From the NCBI GenBank assembly GCA_020847715.1, contig JADLBM010000024.1, positions 1 to 49,691 of the forward strand: a stretch of DNA of 49,691 nt, written 5' to 3'. Below, piece after piece: positions 41,531 through 48,045 of the stretch. How positions within the stretch are numbered: position 1 is the stretch's first letter; every line of letters begins with the position of its first letter. The position numbers were made by a program, and so were the translations under genes. Source of the DNA: Candidatus Yanofskyibacteriota bacterium. Lineage in GTDB: Bacteria; Patescibacteriota; Minisyncoccia; 2-02-FULL-40-12; GWA2-44-9. Under the pieces are notes generated by a model. It was not told the origin of the DNA. It worked only from the letters and a program-made list of their open reading frames with translations, and did no database searches.

Positions 41531-42787
41531 ATGTCGTCGCAACGGACACACACATCACAACTCGTCGTGCTTGTCCTGACCGTCTTTCTGGACATGCTTG
41601 GCGTGAGTCTCGTGATCCCGGTCGCAGCGCCGCTGTTCCTTGGCGCTGACGGCGGGATATTCGGACCGCTTGTGTCGCTGGACTACCGCACGCTCATTCT
41701 TGGGTTTCTCTTGGGAACTGCGCCTATCGTTCAATTCTTCAGTGCGCCGCTCTTAGGTGCCTACGCTGACCGCGCCGGCCGCAAGCCGGTGCTCACGCTG
41801 TCGGTTCTCGCAACCGGTCTTGGGCATGTACTGTTTGGTATCGGTATCCTCTCTCAGCAGATATGGCTGCTCTTCTTGAGTCGTGCTTTAGCAGGTGCCG
41901 GTGCAGGGAATATCTCCGCAGCGAATTCCGCTATGGCGGATGTGAGCGATGAGACTGAGAAAGTGAGAAACTTTGGTCTTATCGGTATGGCCATCGGGCT
42001 CGGGCTCATCTTTGGGCCGTACCTTGGGGGTATGTTGTCGGATCCCGCGGTTGCCGTGTGGTTCAACTATGCGACGCCGCTCTGGATTGCCGCTGGGCTA
42101 TCTGCGCTCAACGCGCTCATCATCCAAATCTTCTTCCGTGAAACGCTGACGCAGGCGATTACAAGCCAGATGGATGTGTTGACCGGCGTGCGGAATATCG
42201 CGCGGGCATTCACGATGCCGAACATGCGCACGATGTATCTGGTCAGCCTCCTCTTCGGGTTTGGGTACAATTTCTTCACGCAATTCTTTTCGGTCTTCCT
42301 CATCGCACGCTTTCAGTTCACATCTTCCGAGATTGGCGTGCTCTTTGCCTATGTCGGGCTGTGGATCGCGCTGAGCCAGGGCCTTCTTGCGCGCTTCTTG
42401 TCACGAGTGTTCCGTCCGGCGACTATCGTGCACTGGGCTCCGCTTGCGACTGCCGTCGTGCTCCTCGTCCTTGCGGGTGTCCACAAGGTGCATACGGTCT
42501 ATGTCCTGTTGCCGGCCGTTGCCGCGTTCTATGGCCTGAATTCTCCGAATGTGACCGCGCTCATTTCGGACCTCGCGGATCGCCAATCCCAAGGTGAGGT
42601 TCTCGGAATAAATCAGTCTATGTCGGCGCTGAGCTTTGGTATTCCGCCTATCATTGCGGGCATCGTCTCGTCCGTGAATGTTGCCATGCCGCTTGTTCTC
42701 GCGGCAGTCTTCATGCTTATTGCGTGGTTTATCTTCGTGAGGTTTCACTACCGACGGAGTCACCCGCTTTTCCACGAAGTGGCGTAG
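41531..42787 (+). CDS. MFS transporter (TetA-like, DHA1 type)
   Basis: 418 aa with 12 predicted TM helices. Motif A GAYADRAGRKPVL after TM2, motif C-like LGLIFGPYLGGMLSD in TM5, and NSPNVTALISDLADRQSQGEVLGI between TM9 and TM10 match drug:H+ antiporters of the TetA/NorA class. Likely exports small molecules; substrate unknown. Divergent from hisS, with its own leaderless-type promoter. Confidence 0.93.
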   Translation: MSSQRTHTSQLVVLVLTVFLDMLGVSLVIPVAAPLFLGADGGIFGPLVSLDYRTLILGFLLGTAPIVQFFSAPLLGAYADRAGRKPVLTLSVLATGLGHVLFGIGILSQQIWLLFLSRALAGAGAGNISAANSAMADVSDETEKVRNFGLIGMAIGLGLIFGPYLGGMLSDPAVAVWFNYATPLWIAAGLSALNALIIQIFFRETLTQAITSQMDVLTGVRNIARAFTMPNMRTMYLVSLLFGFGYNFFTQFFSVFLIARFQFTSSEIGVLFAYVGLWIALSQGLLARFLSRVFRPATIVHWAPLATAVVLLVLAGVHKVHTVYVLLPAVAAFYGLNSPNVTALISDLADRQSQGEVLGINQSMSALSFGIPPIIAGIVSSVNVAMPLVLAAVFMLIAWFIFVRFHYRRSHPLFHEVA

Positions 42788-42805
42788 CATTGACCTTCGT
42801 ATATA

Positions 42806-42898
42806 TAAAAACCCCGGCGCAGTGCCGGGGCGGATCGTCGATGACCGACTTGCGGTGGTTTGGGGGCGTTTCCGCTCGCCGTCCTCATCGAGGCATCC
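42806..42898 (-). ncRNA. Candidate small RNA
   Basis: A promoter-like pair (minus sense TTGACA 42928-42933, 17-bp spacer, TGC-CATGCT with -10 at 42905-42910) is followed by about 90 nt without a convincing frame and a Rho-independent terminator (CCCCGGC / GCCGGGG then T5, 42807-42830). Two small hairpins lie inside. The -35 overlaps the T-run of the upstream terminator, which weakens the case. Confidence 0.3.
42807..42830 (-). terminator. Minus-strand terminator
   Basis: Minus sense CCCCGGC, 5-nt loop, GCCGGGG, then T5. Confidence 0.8.
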
Positions 42899-42931
42899 TG
42901 CCGGAGCATGGCACATGAATGCTTTAATGTC

Positions 42932-42972
42932 AAAAAATCCCCGCATATGCCGAGGGTGTGGCATGGGCGGGG
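42932..42972 (-). terminator. Terminator of the 42.98-44.03 kb operon
   Basis: Minus sense CCCCGC with inner ATGCC/GGCAT pairing and GCGGGG, then ATTTTTT. Confidence 0.8.
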
Positions 42973-42981
42973 AGGGGCGGC

Positions 42982-43410
42982 TCAATTGAGGAACTCCGGA
43001 GGAATGGGAATCTCGAGTGGTGTCGGAGAGCCTGTCGGCGCAGGCGTTGGGGTTGGCGATGATGCCGGAGCTGGTGCCGTTGCAGCGCTTACAGCGGTTG
43101 CGACCTTCGCATCGATTCTCTGTTGGGCGTTTCCGAACGCGGCGGCTGACTTCGGCCATACGGCACGCGAGGTACCGAGGAGTAAGAGTACGGCTCCTGC
43201 AGTGAGGATCAGGGTGCCCGTGTAGCGAGCCGTGTTGGCGCGCAGCCACGCGCCAAGCGGAGCGAATGTGAATCCTCCGAGCAGGTACCAGAATGCAGGC
43301 TTGATTTCGACGGTGATGAGGTCGAATCGCAACACTGTTGCGATGAGGATGAGTGCGATGAGAAGAGCGCAGGAACCGGCTTTGATGATTGCAACGAACA
43401 GTGGCTTCAT
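42982..43410 (-). CDS. Membrane protein with three TM helices (142 aa)
   Basis: TM helices at about 5-26, 38-57 and 66-84, then an Ala-rich helix and a Pro/Thr/Ser tail (SPTPTPAPTGSPTP). ATG 43410 has AAGGAG six bases upstream, formed at the end of the preceding gene, whose stop lies 3 nt before this ATG. Cotranscribed with 43414-44031. Function unknown. Confidence 0.75.
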   Translation of the reverse strand: MKPLFVAIIKAGSCALLIALILIATVLRFDLITVEIKPAFWYLLGGFTFAPLGAWLRANTARYTGTLILTAGAVLLLLGTSRAVWPKSAAAFGNAQQRIDAKVATAVSAATAPAPASSPTPTPAPTGSPTPLEIPIPPEFLN

Positions 43411-43413
43411 ACG

Positions 43414-44031
43414 TCACTCCTTGCGGGTGGTCCATGGCCAGAGCGTTTCTGCGGCGCCCTGACACGCATTGTCGACGACTGTACGGATACGCGTCGCCAG
43501 TGACGGCGTCGCAGTGTGAGCGGGTGAGACGATGGAGAGGACGAGGCGCTGGTGCTCATGCGGGAGCCCGGCGAGAACTGCGAGCTCCGTTGCGGTTGCA
43601 CGGAGGATGTAGTCACGGAGCCGCCGCTGCTCCTGCGGGTCGAGCGACCCATAGAATGCGAGCAGTCGTGTGCGTGGTTCATCGCCCAGCTCCCACAGTG
43701 GAGCGGGCCGGCGCTCGTTCTCCGCGGATCGGGTCGGTTCATTCGAGCGAATGTGCTCGATGATGCGCTTCACCTCCTCGCGGATGCCGTCTTCGGCCAC
43801 CTCGCGAACGTAGTTCCCAATCGGACCGGTTGGACCGAAGCGCTGTTGCGCGAGGCGGGAGGCGACGAGGCTGATGGCGCTGATGGCGAGCTGGGCTGCC
43901 CGATTATCGGGAAGGATTCGTTGCTGGAGGAGTTGATGGAGGCGGTCGTAGCCGCTGCCGGGGACGTCGAGGGCGATGGTGCTGACGTCGGCCGCGATGT
44001 CGGACGAAAACTGAGACCACGAAACGGACAT
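43414..44031 (-). CDS. Helical hypothetical protein (205 aa)
   Basis: ATG 44031 with AGGAG seven bases upstream. Predominantly helical: an amphipathic N-terminal part (AISAISLVASRLAQQRFG) and Arg/Glu-rich helices (EEVKRIIEHIRSNEPTRSAE, YGSLDPQEQRRLRDYIL). No signal peptide. Promoter at 44079-44108 has a spacer motif shared with the beta-barrel gene. First gene of a two-gene unit with a membrane protein. No family recognised. Confidence 0.75.
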   Translation of the reverse strand: MSVSWSQFSSDIAADVSTIALDVPGSGYDRLHQLLQQRILPDNRAAQLAISAISLVASRLAQQRFGPTGPIGNYVREVAEDGIREEVKRIIEHIRSNEPTRSAENERRPAPLWELGDEPRTRLLAFYGSLDPQEQRRLRDYILRATATELAVLAGLPHEHQRLVLSIVSPAHTATPSLATRIRTVVDNACQGAAETLWPWTTRKE

Positions 44032-44078
44032 AGGTTTCTCCTGAGAGTTCGGTTGTCAAAGCAACCGTTGCTGGGCTT

Positions 44079-44108
44079 AGAATAACACATTATTAGTATG
44101 AATGTCAA
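44079..44108 (-). promoter_or_regulatory. Promoter with shared TTCATACTAAT motif
   Basis: Minus sense TTGACA (44103-44108), 18-bp spacer, TATTCT (44079-44084). The spacer carries TTCATACTAAT (44092-44102). Confidence 0.7.
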
Positions 44109-44150
44109 TCCTCTAGTATACCGCATGTGGTATGCGGTATACTAGAGGAT
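44108..44150. promoter_or_regulatory. Perfect 19-bp inverted repeat over the peroxiredoxin promoter
   Basis: ATCCTCTAGTATACCGCAT (44108-44126) and its exact reverse complement (44132-44150) flank GTGGT. The right arm contains the -10 TATACT (44138-44143) and ends at the base before the peroxiredoxin ATG (44151); the left arm abuts the -35 of the divergent operon. Likely operator for a dimeric regulator, or an mRNA-start hairpin if transcription begins upstream. Confidence 0.8.
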
Positions 44151-44678
44151 ATGATCAAGATCGGAGCGCCGGCGCCCGCATTCAGCGGGATCACCGCATA
44201 CCAAGCAGGAGAATTCGTGAAAGTGAGTCTTGCTGATTACGCAGGAAAGTGGGCTGTTCTCTTTTTCTATCCTCGCGACTTCACGTTCATTTGCCCGACG
44301 GAAATTCGTGAGTTCGCGAGATTGCAGAGTGCGTTCACTGAGTGTGGGTGCGCTGTTGTTGGCGCGAGCACTGATAGCGAATATAGTCACAAGGCGTGGT
44401 TCGAGCGCGACCTTCCGGAGGTGGCATTTCCCATTCTCGCGGATACAGCACACTCCGTTTCCGCCGCATATGATGTGCTGGGAGCGGATGGCGCGAGTCA
44501 GCGGGGGACATTCATCATCGATCCGGACGGTGTTGTACGCTGGGCCGTCGTGTCCGACAATTCTGTCGGGCGCTCAGTGGGGGAGACCGTCCGCGCGCTC
44601 AAGGCGTTGCAGACCGGCGCGTTGTGTCCGGTCGAATGGGAGCCGGGACAGGAGTTCGTCGGAGGGTCAAAGAAATAA
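44151..44678 (+). CDS. Peroxiredoxin (AhpC/TSA, typical 2-Cys)
   Basis: 175 aa thioredoxin-fold peroxidase that reduces H2O2 and organic peroxides. Peroxidatic Cys48 in FTFICPTEI, resolving Cys159 in GALCPVEW; the GTFIIDPDGVVRW strand is typical. AhpC-like length. I start at ATG 44151, after the -10; the in-frame GTG at 44127 lies inside the palindrome loop. Likely controlled through the palindromic operator. A DUF5671-like gene follows by 12 nt. Confidence 0.96.
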   Translation: MIKIGAPAPAFSGITAYQAGEFVKVSLADYAGKWAVLFFYPRDFTFICPTEIREFARLQSAFTECGCAVVGASTDSEYSHKAWFERDLPEVAFPILADTAHSVSAAYDVLGADGASQRGTFIIDPDGVVRWAVVSDNSVGRSVGETVRALKALQTGALCPVEWEPGQEFVGGSKK

Positions 44679-44690
44679 CATTCTCTACGT

Positions 44691-45614
44691 ATGGATAACT
44701 CGAATACGACAGCGCGCGATGTGTTCATGTACCTTCTCGTGGTTGTGACGCTTGCGATGAGTGCGGTCAATGTGGGGACGCTGCTGTTCCAGTATGTGAA
44801 TCTCTACATTCCCGATGTCACCATGCAGGCGTGCAGCGGAACGTGGTGTCAGAGTGCGATTCGCTGGTCTCTTTCGGCGCTCATCGTAGTGTTTCCGGTG
44901 CTTGTGTGGGTGTGGAGGTTTCTCCAGCGCGATGTCGCCGCTCATCCTGAGAAGGCGAACGCACGAGTGCGCCGCTGGCTTCTGCACCTCATGCTCTTTG
45001 TGGCGGGCGGGGTGCTGATCGGTGATGCGGTGTCGCTTATCTATAGCTGGCTCCAAGGGGATCTCACCATTCAGTTCCTTCTGAAGGTCCTCATTGTGCT
45101 GTATGTGGCTGGGACCGTCTTCTACTACTTCCTGCGCGCGCTCAATCCTGCGCATCCGGGATATGCCCGCGCCGTCGGACGCATCGCGATTGGAGTGGTA
45201 TGTGCCGCGCTGATTGTCGGGTTTATCGCATCCGGTTCTCCGTTCGCGGTGCGCGACCAGCGCATTGATGAGCAGCGCGTGGCGGGTCTGCAGGAATTGC
45301 AGAACTATCTCGTGATGAACTACTGGCAATCTAAGGGGGAGCTTCCGACGACGCTTGACGCGCTCCGTGATCCGCTGTCTGGATTCGTACCTCCCGTCGA
45401 CCCCCAGAGCAAGCAGCCGTACGAGTATGCCCGCACCGGAGCGCGCTCATTTATGCTGTGCGCCACATTCACGACGAAGAGCGACGGCGCAACGCCGGAG
45501 TATCAGTACCCACTCGATACCATGAAGTCCTCATGGGCTCATGATGCGGGCCGTGTCTGTTTTGAGCGGACGATTGATCCTGAGCTCTATCCGGTCCGGC
45601 CGGTTACACGGTAG
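44691..45614 (+). CDS. DUF5671-like multi-TM membrane protein (307 aa)
   Basis: About five or six TM helices (roughly 13-35, 54-75, 97-118, 128-150, 160-182) with the loop QRDVAAHPEKANARVRRWL typical, as I recall, of DUF5671 proteins in Parcubacteria. The C-terminal part (about 190-307) is a soluble domain, exterior if the topology is odd, that resembles pilin-like segments (LQELQNYLVMNYWQSKGELP, as in type II secretion pseudopilins). TAACAT lies 9 nt before the ATG. Function unknown. Confidence 0.8.
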   Translation: MDNSNTTARDVFMYLLVVVTLAMSAVNVGTLLFQYVNLYIPDVTMQACSGTWCQSAIRWSLSALIVVFPVLVWVWRFLQRDVAAHPEKANARVRRWLLHLMLFVAGGVLIGDAVSLIYSWLQGDLTIQFLLKVLIVLYVAGTVFYYFLRALNPAHPGYARAVGRIAIGVVCAALIVGFIASGSPFAVRDQRIDEQRVAGLQELQNYLVMNYWQSKGELPTTLDALRDPLSGFVPPVDPQSKQPYEYARTGARSFMLCATFTTKSDGATPEYQYPLDTMKSSWAHDAGRVCFERTIDPELYPVRPVTR

Positions 45615-45616
45615 CT

Positions 45617-46234
45617 ATGAAGAAGCCAGTAGTACTGTCCGGTGCGCTGTTCGCGCTGGTGCTCATCACCGGTGCGATGATCTATGCCCGACAGCACTCG
45701 GGTGCAACAAAGGCGGCATCATATGTGAATGCGCTCTTCGATGTTGCTACGCCGACGCCGACATTTGGGAAAATTGCTCTGCAGAATGTCGACGATATCG
45801 TGAAGCGAGTACAAACCCCAACCCCAGAGTTGGCTGAGCCGGCTGGAGAAGTCCGTACGCTTGAAGGCGGTCTTCAGGTGCAGGATATTGTTGTGGGCAC
45901 CGGCGCGGAAGCCACAACGGGGTCTCGTGTGACCGTTCACTACACCGGTTGGCATATCACTGCAGGGGAGGGGGGTTCGCTTCGGCAGGGAGGGAAGTTC
46001 GATAGCTCGCGTGATCGTGGTAACCCATTTACGCTCACGCTCGGACAGGGCGAGGTTATTCGTGGCTGGGATATCGGCCTGCTTGGTATGAGGGCAGGCG
46101 GAAAGCGCATGCTCGTGATTCCGCCGGCATTAGCATATGGCGCGCAGGGGGCGGGGGAGACGATAGCGCCCAATGAGACCCTTCTCTTCGAAGTGGAGCT
46201 GCTCTCGGCTACTGCCAAGACCGCACGTCCGTGA
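45617..46234 (+). CDS. Membrane-anchored FKBP-type peptidyl-prolyl isomerase
   Basis: 205 aa. TM anchor (about 7-23), a linker, then an FKBP domain (about 75-203): VTVHYTGWHI, GGKFDSSRDRGNPFTLTLGQ, VIRGWDIGLLGMRAGGKRML, IPPALAYGAQG, LLFEVELL. Folding catalyst on the exterior of the membrane. Starts 2 nt after the upstream stop, so it is cotranscribed. Confidence 0.96.
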   Translation: MKKPVVLSGALFALVLITGAMIYARQHSGATKAASYVNALFDVATPTPTFGKIALQNVDDIVKRVQTPTPELAEPAGEVRTLEGGLQVQDIVVGTGAEATTGSRVTVHYTGWHITAGEGGSLRQGGKFDSSRDRGNPFTLTLGQGEVIRGWDIGLLGMRAGGKRMLVIPPALAYGAQGAGETIAPNETLLFEVELLSATAKTARP

Positions 46235-46258
46235 TATATTGACACAATGTCAATATAT
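46234..46258. promoter_or_regulatory. AT-rich palindrome at the FKBP stop codon
   Basis: ATATATTGACA / TGTCAATATAT (11-bp arms) around CAA, starting at the last base of the FKBP stop. Looks like an operator or a weak bidirectional terminator. Confidence 0.5.
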
Positions 46259-46582
46259 GGTGGTAGGGTAGTAAACGTTGATAAGCTGTGGATAACTTTT
46301 TCGCGCCTCTGGCGGTAGGGGCCCCTCTTGTTCCTCGGGATGTTTCGCGGGCCTCGTTGCATGATGCCGTTGGCCGAACGGGTGACTGGAATGTCGCGCC
46401 CGGAGTTCGAATGCTGGAAGAGTGATACGCTCCTCCCTTCTCTCCCCTGCTAGCGGAGAAAAAATGTTTCCCACACGAGGCTCCCCGTTCTGTGCGGACC
46501 GAAGAGCATCTTAATGTCGCATAATGTAAACCCTCGGGGGAGCGCTTTGCTTTTTCCTTTGTAAGCTTGTATCGTATGCGCC
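46235..46582. other. Intergenic region without a credible gene
   Basis: About 350 bases. Contains the palindrome above, a perfect DnaA-box 9-mer (TGTGGATAA, 46287-46295) and the promoter of the next gene. No RNA family recognised. Confidence 0.5.
46547..46575 (+). promoter_or_regulatory. Promoter, leaderless
   Basis: TTGCTT (46547-46552), 17-bp spacer, TATCGT (46570-46575); ATG after 7 nt (46583). Confidence 0.6.
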
Positions 46583-47332
46583 ATGAATTCCGGTTCCGTA
46601 TGGAAGATGGTCGGACTGGTGACCCTCGTCATCCTTGTCGCCTATTCGCTCTGGTATCTTGAGCGCACTCCCTCTCATCGGTTGGCATCGCTCATGGGCA
46701 TCTCGGTGACCGTATCCGATCTCGATGCTCGCCTGAACTCCCCTTCGCCTTCCGCGACCGTCGCTCCAGCATCCGGAAGCGCCCTTGGCGCGGTTGCTGT
46801 CCAGACATTTTCGGGCTCCGTATTGATTCGTCAGGGCGCTGGAACTGCCGTCTCTTCTGACGGTCTCGTGCTGACGACAAGCGCTACGGCTCCGTACGGG
46901 TCTGGCTCATTCGTCTATCAGGTGGCAACTCCGCGGGGCCAGCTCCTTCGCGCGAAGCGCGTCGCGGGTGATCGCACGAGTGGCCTGACGCTTCTGAAGG
47001 TCGATACGACCGATATGTCGGCAGTTGTTTTTGAGCGGGCACCCGACATGCACGCCGGCTCTCTACTGTCAGCGCTTTCTTCTCGAGTCGCCGTCGCTCG
47101 TTTTGTGGCGGAGCGGCTTCCGGTTTGGGTCGTTTCGTGGTCGGATGCCGATGATTCAGTGGTGCTCTCCCTGGATAGGGTTTATGGTGCGCGCATGCAT
47201 GGTGCGCGACTTCTGGATGAGTCAGGACGGTCCATTGGCCTGTTGCGGTGGGGTGCACAGCCGAGCATCATCGGTGCGGATGTGATCAACGCATTTCTGG
47301 AGCAGTATCTTGCGAACGAGGATACCCCATGA
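46583..47332 (+). CDS. Membrane-anchored trypsin-fold (HtrA-like) protein, degenerate active site
   Basis: 249 aa. TM anchor (about 8-25), a Ser/Pro linker, then a region that follows the S1C protease pattern: GAGTAVSSDGLVLTTSATAP (HtrA: GSG..I..DG.ILTN.HV, but no His) and DRTSGLTLLKVD (HtrA: SDLALLKV, but Gly for Asp). No GNSGGP-type serine is visible; LDESGRSIGLLRWG occupies its place. So probably a non-catalytic relative. Overlaps the winged-helix gene by ATGA. Confidence 0.7.
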   Translation: MNSGSVWKMVGLVTLVILVAYSLWYLERTPSHRLASLMGISVTVSDLDARLNSPSPSATVAPASGSALGAVAVQTFSGSVLIRQGAGTAVSSDGLVLTTSATAPYGSGSFVYQVATPRGQLLRAKRVAGDRTSGLTLLKVDTTDMSAVVFERAPDMHAGSLLSALSSRVAVARFVAERLPVWVVSWSDADDSVVLSLDRVYGARMHGARLLDESGRSIGLLRWGAQPSIIGADVINAFLEQYLANEDTP

Positions 47333-47910
47333 CGAGCACACGAAACGCTATTGAGCGATACGCAATCCGCGCTGTTGTTGCCCTTGCGGCCGCATCATCG
47401 CAGAGCGAAGAACCTGAAGTGACTATTCAGATGCGCGAGGATGCCGCACATCTTATGACGCTCTGTATTGCGGGAGACACCGTACTGCGCGCTGAAGGGC
47501 GACAGTGGTGCGACGATACAACCGGATTCCTCCAGCGGTGGCGTACTCACGGGGTACTCTCGGAGCAGGCGGCGCTTTCTGCCGCTACTGCAGTGCTTCG
47601 TCTGCGTTTGGTGCTGGCTCGTTCCGATGGAGTGACGATTGCTTCGGAGAAGAAAGTTCAGGAAAAAAAGGTCATTGCCTCGCCGGTGGTGAAGCGACCA
47701 CAGCCACAGCCGGAAGTTGAGGGAAGTCAGAAGCGTGTTCTCGCATACATTTTTGAACATCCGGCTGTTCGCACGGGGACGCTTGTTGCCGCACTTACGC
47801 CGAGTATCTCGTCTCGTACCGTAAAGCGGTGCGTGAAAGAGCTCGTGGCCTCCGGTTTGATACGGCGAGCGGAGCTTCCAGATGGAGGAGTGGCGTATAC
47901 GGCGAATTGA
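47329..47910 (+). CDS. Winged-helix protein (193 aa)
   Basis: The C-terminal 70 residues (QKRVLAYIFEHPAVRTGTLV, SRTVKRCVKELVASGLIRR, then a wing ADGG-like turn) form a winged helix of the MarR/ArsR kind. The N-terminal part is helical with three Cys. Translated through ATGA overlap with the HtrA-like membrane gene, so the pair may be a membrane signal module (inference). Confidence 0.75.
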   Translation: MTSTRNAIERYAIRAVVALAAASSQSEEPEVTIQMREDAAHLMTLCIAGDTVLRAEGRQWCDDTTGFLQRWRTHGVLSEQAALSAATAVLRLRLVLARSDGVTIASEKKVQEKKVIASPVVKRPQPQPEVEGSQKRVLAYIFEHPAVRTGTLVAALTPSISSRTVKRCVKELVASGLIRRAELPDGGVAYTAN

Positions 47911-47934
47911 CACCCAAGTTTCGTCTGCTATAAG
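47907..47934 (+). promoter_or_regulatory. Strong promoter for the hairpin leader
   Basis: TTGACA (47907-47912, over the upstream stop), 16-bp spacer, TGC-TATAAG (-10 at 47929-47934). Start expected near 47941. Confidence 0.75.
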
Positions 47935-47942
47935 TTGCGCAG

Positions 47943-48040
47943 GTATGCGGACTCATACCCTGCCATGACCGTTTCCGTTGGCCGTAATCCCTCCTCGGCT
48001 CACGGAAACATCAGTCATGGCAGGATATGAACTCGCATAC
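47943..48040 (+). ncRNA. Long hairpin leader or small RNA
   Basis: Imperfect inverted repeat of about 98 nt starting at the predicted transcription start: GTATGCG/CGCATAC, TCATA/TATGA, CCTGCCATGAC/GTCATGGCAGG, GTTTCCGT/ACGGAAAC, GCC/GGC, with small internal loops. The lamin-tail ATG follows after 5 nt, without a Shine-Dalgarno. Either a structured 5' UTR or a small RNA. Confidence 0.55.
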
Positions 48041-48045
48041 GGAAC

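Noticed and set aside
42866-42892. Hammerhead-ribozyme-like words (CGATGAGG and GGAAACG, minus strand)
   Set aside because: The invariant CUGAUGA core is not intact and no matching stems I and III could be drawn.
44127-44150. GTG start eight codons upstream for the peroxiredoxin
   Set aside because: It lies in the loop of the palindromic operator and before the expected transcription start.
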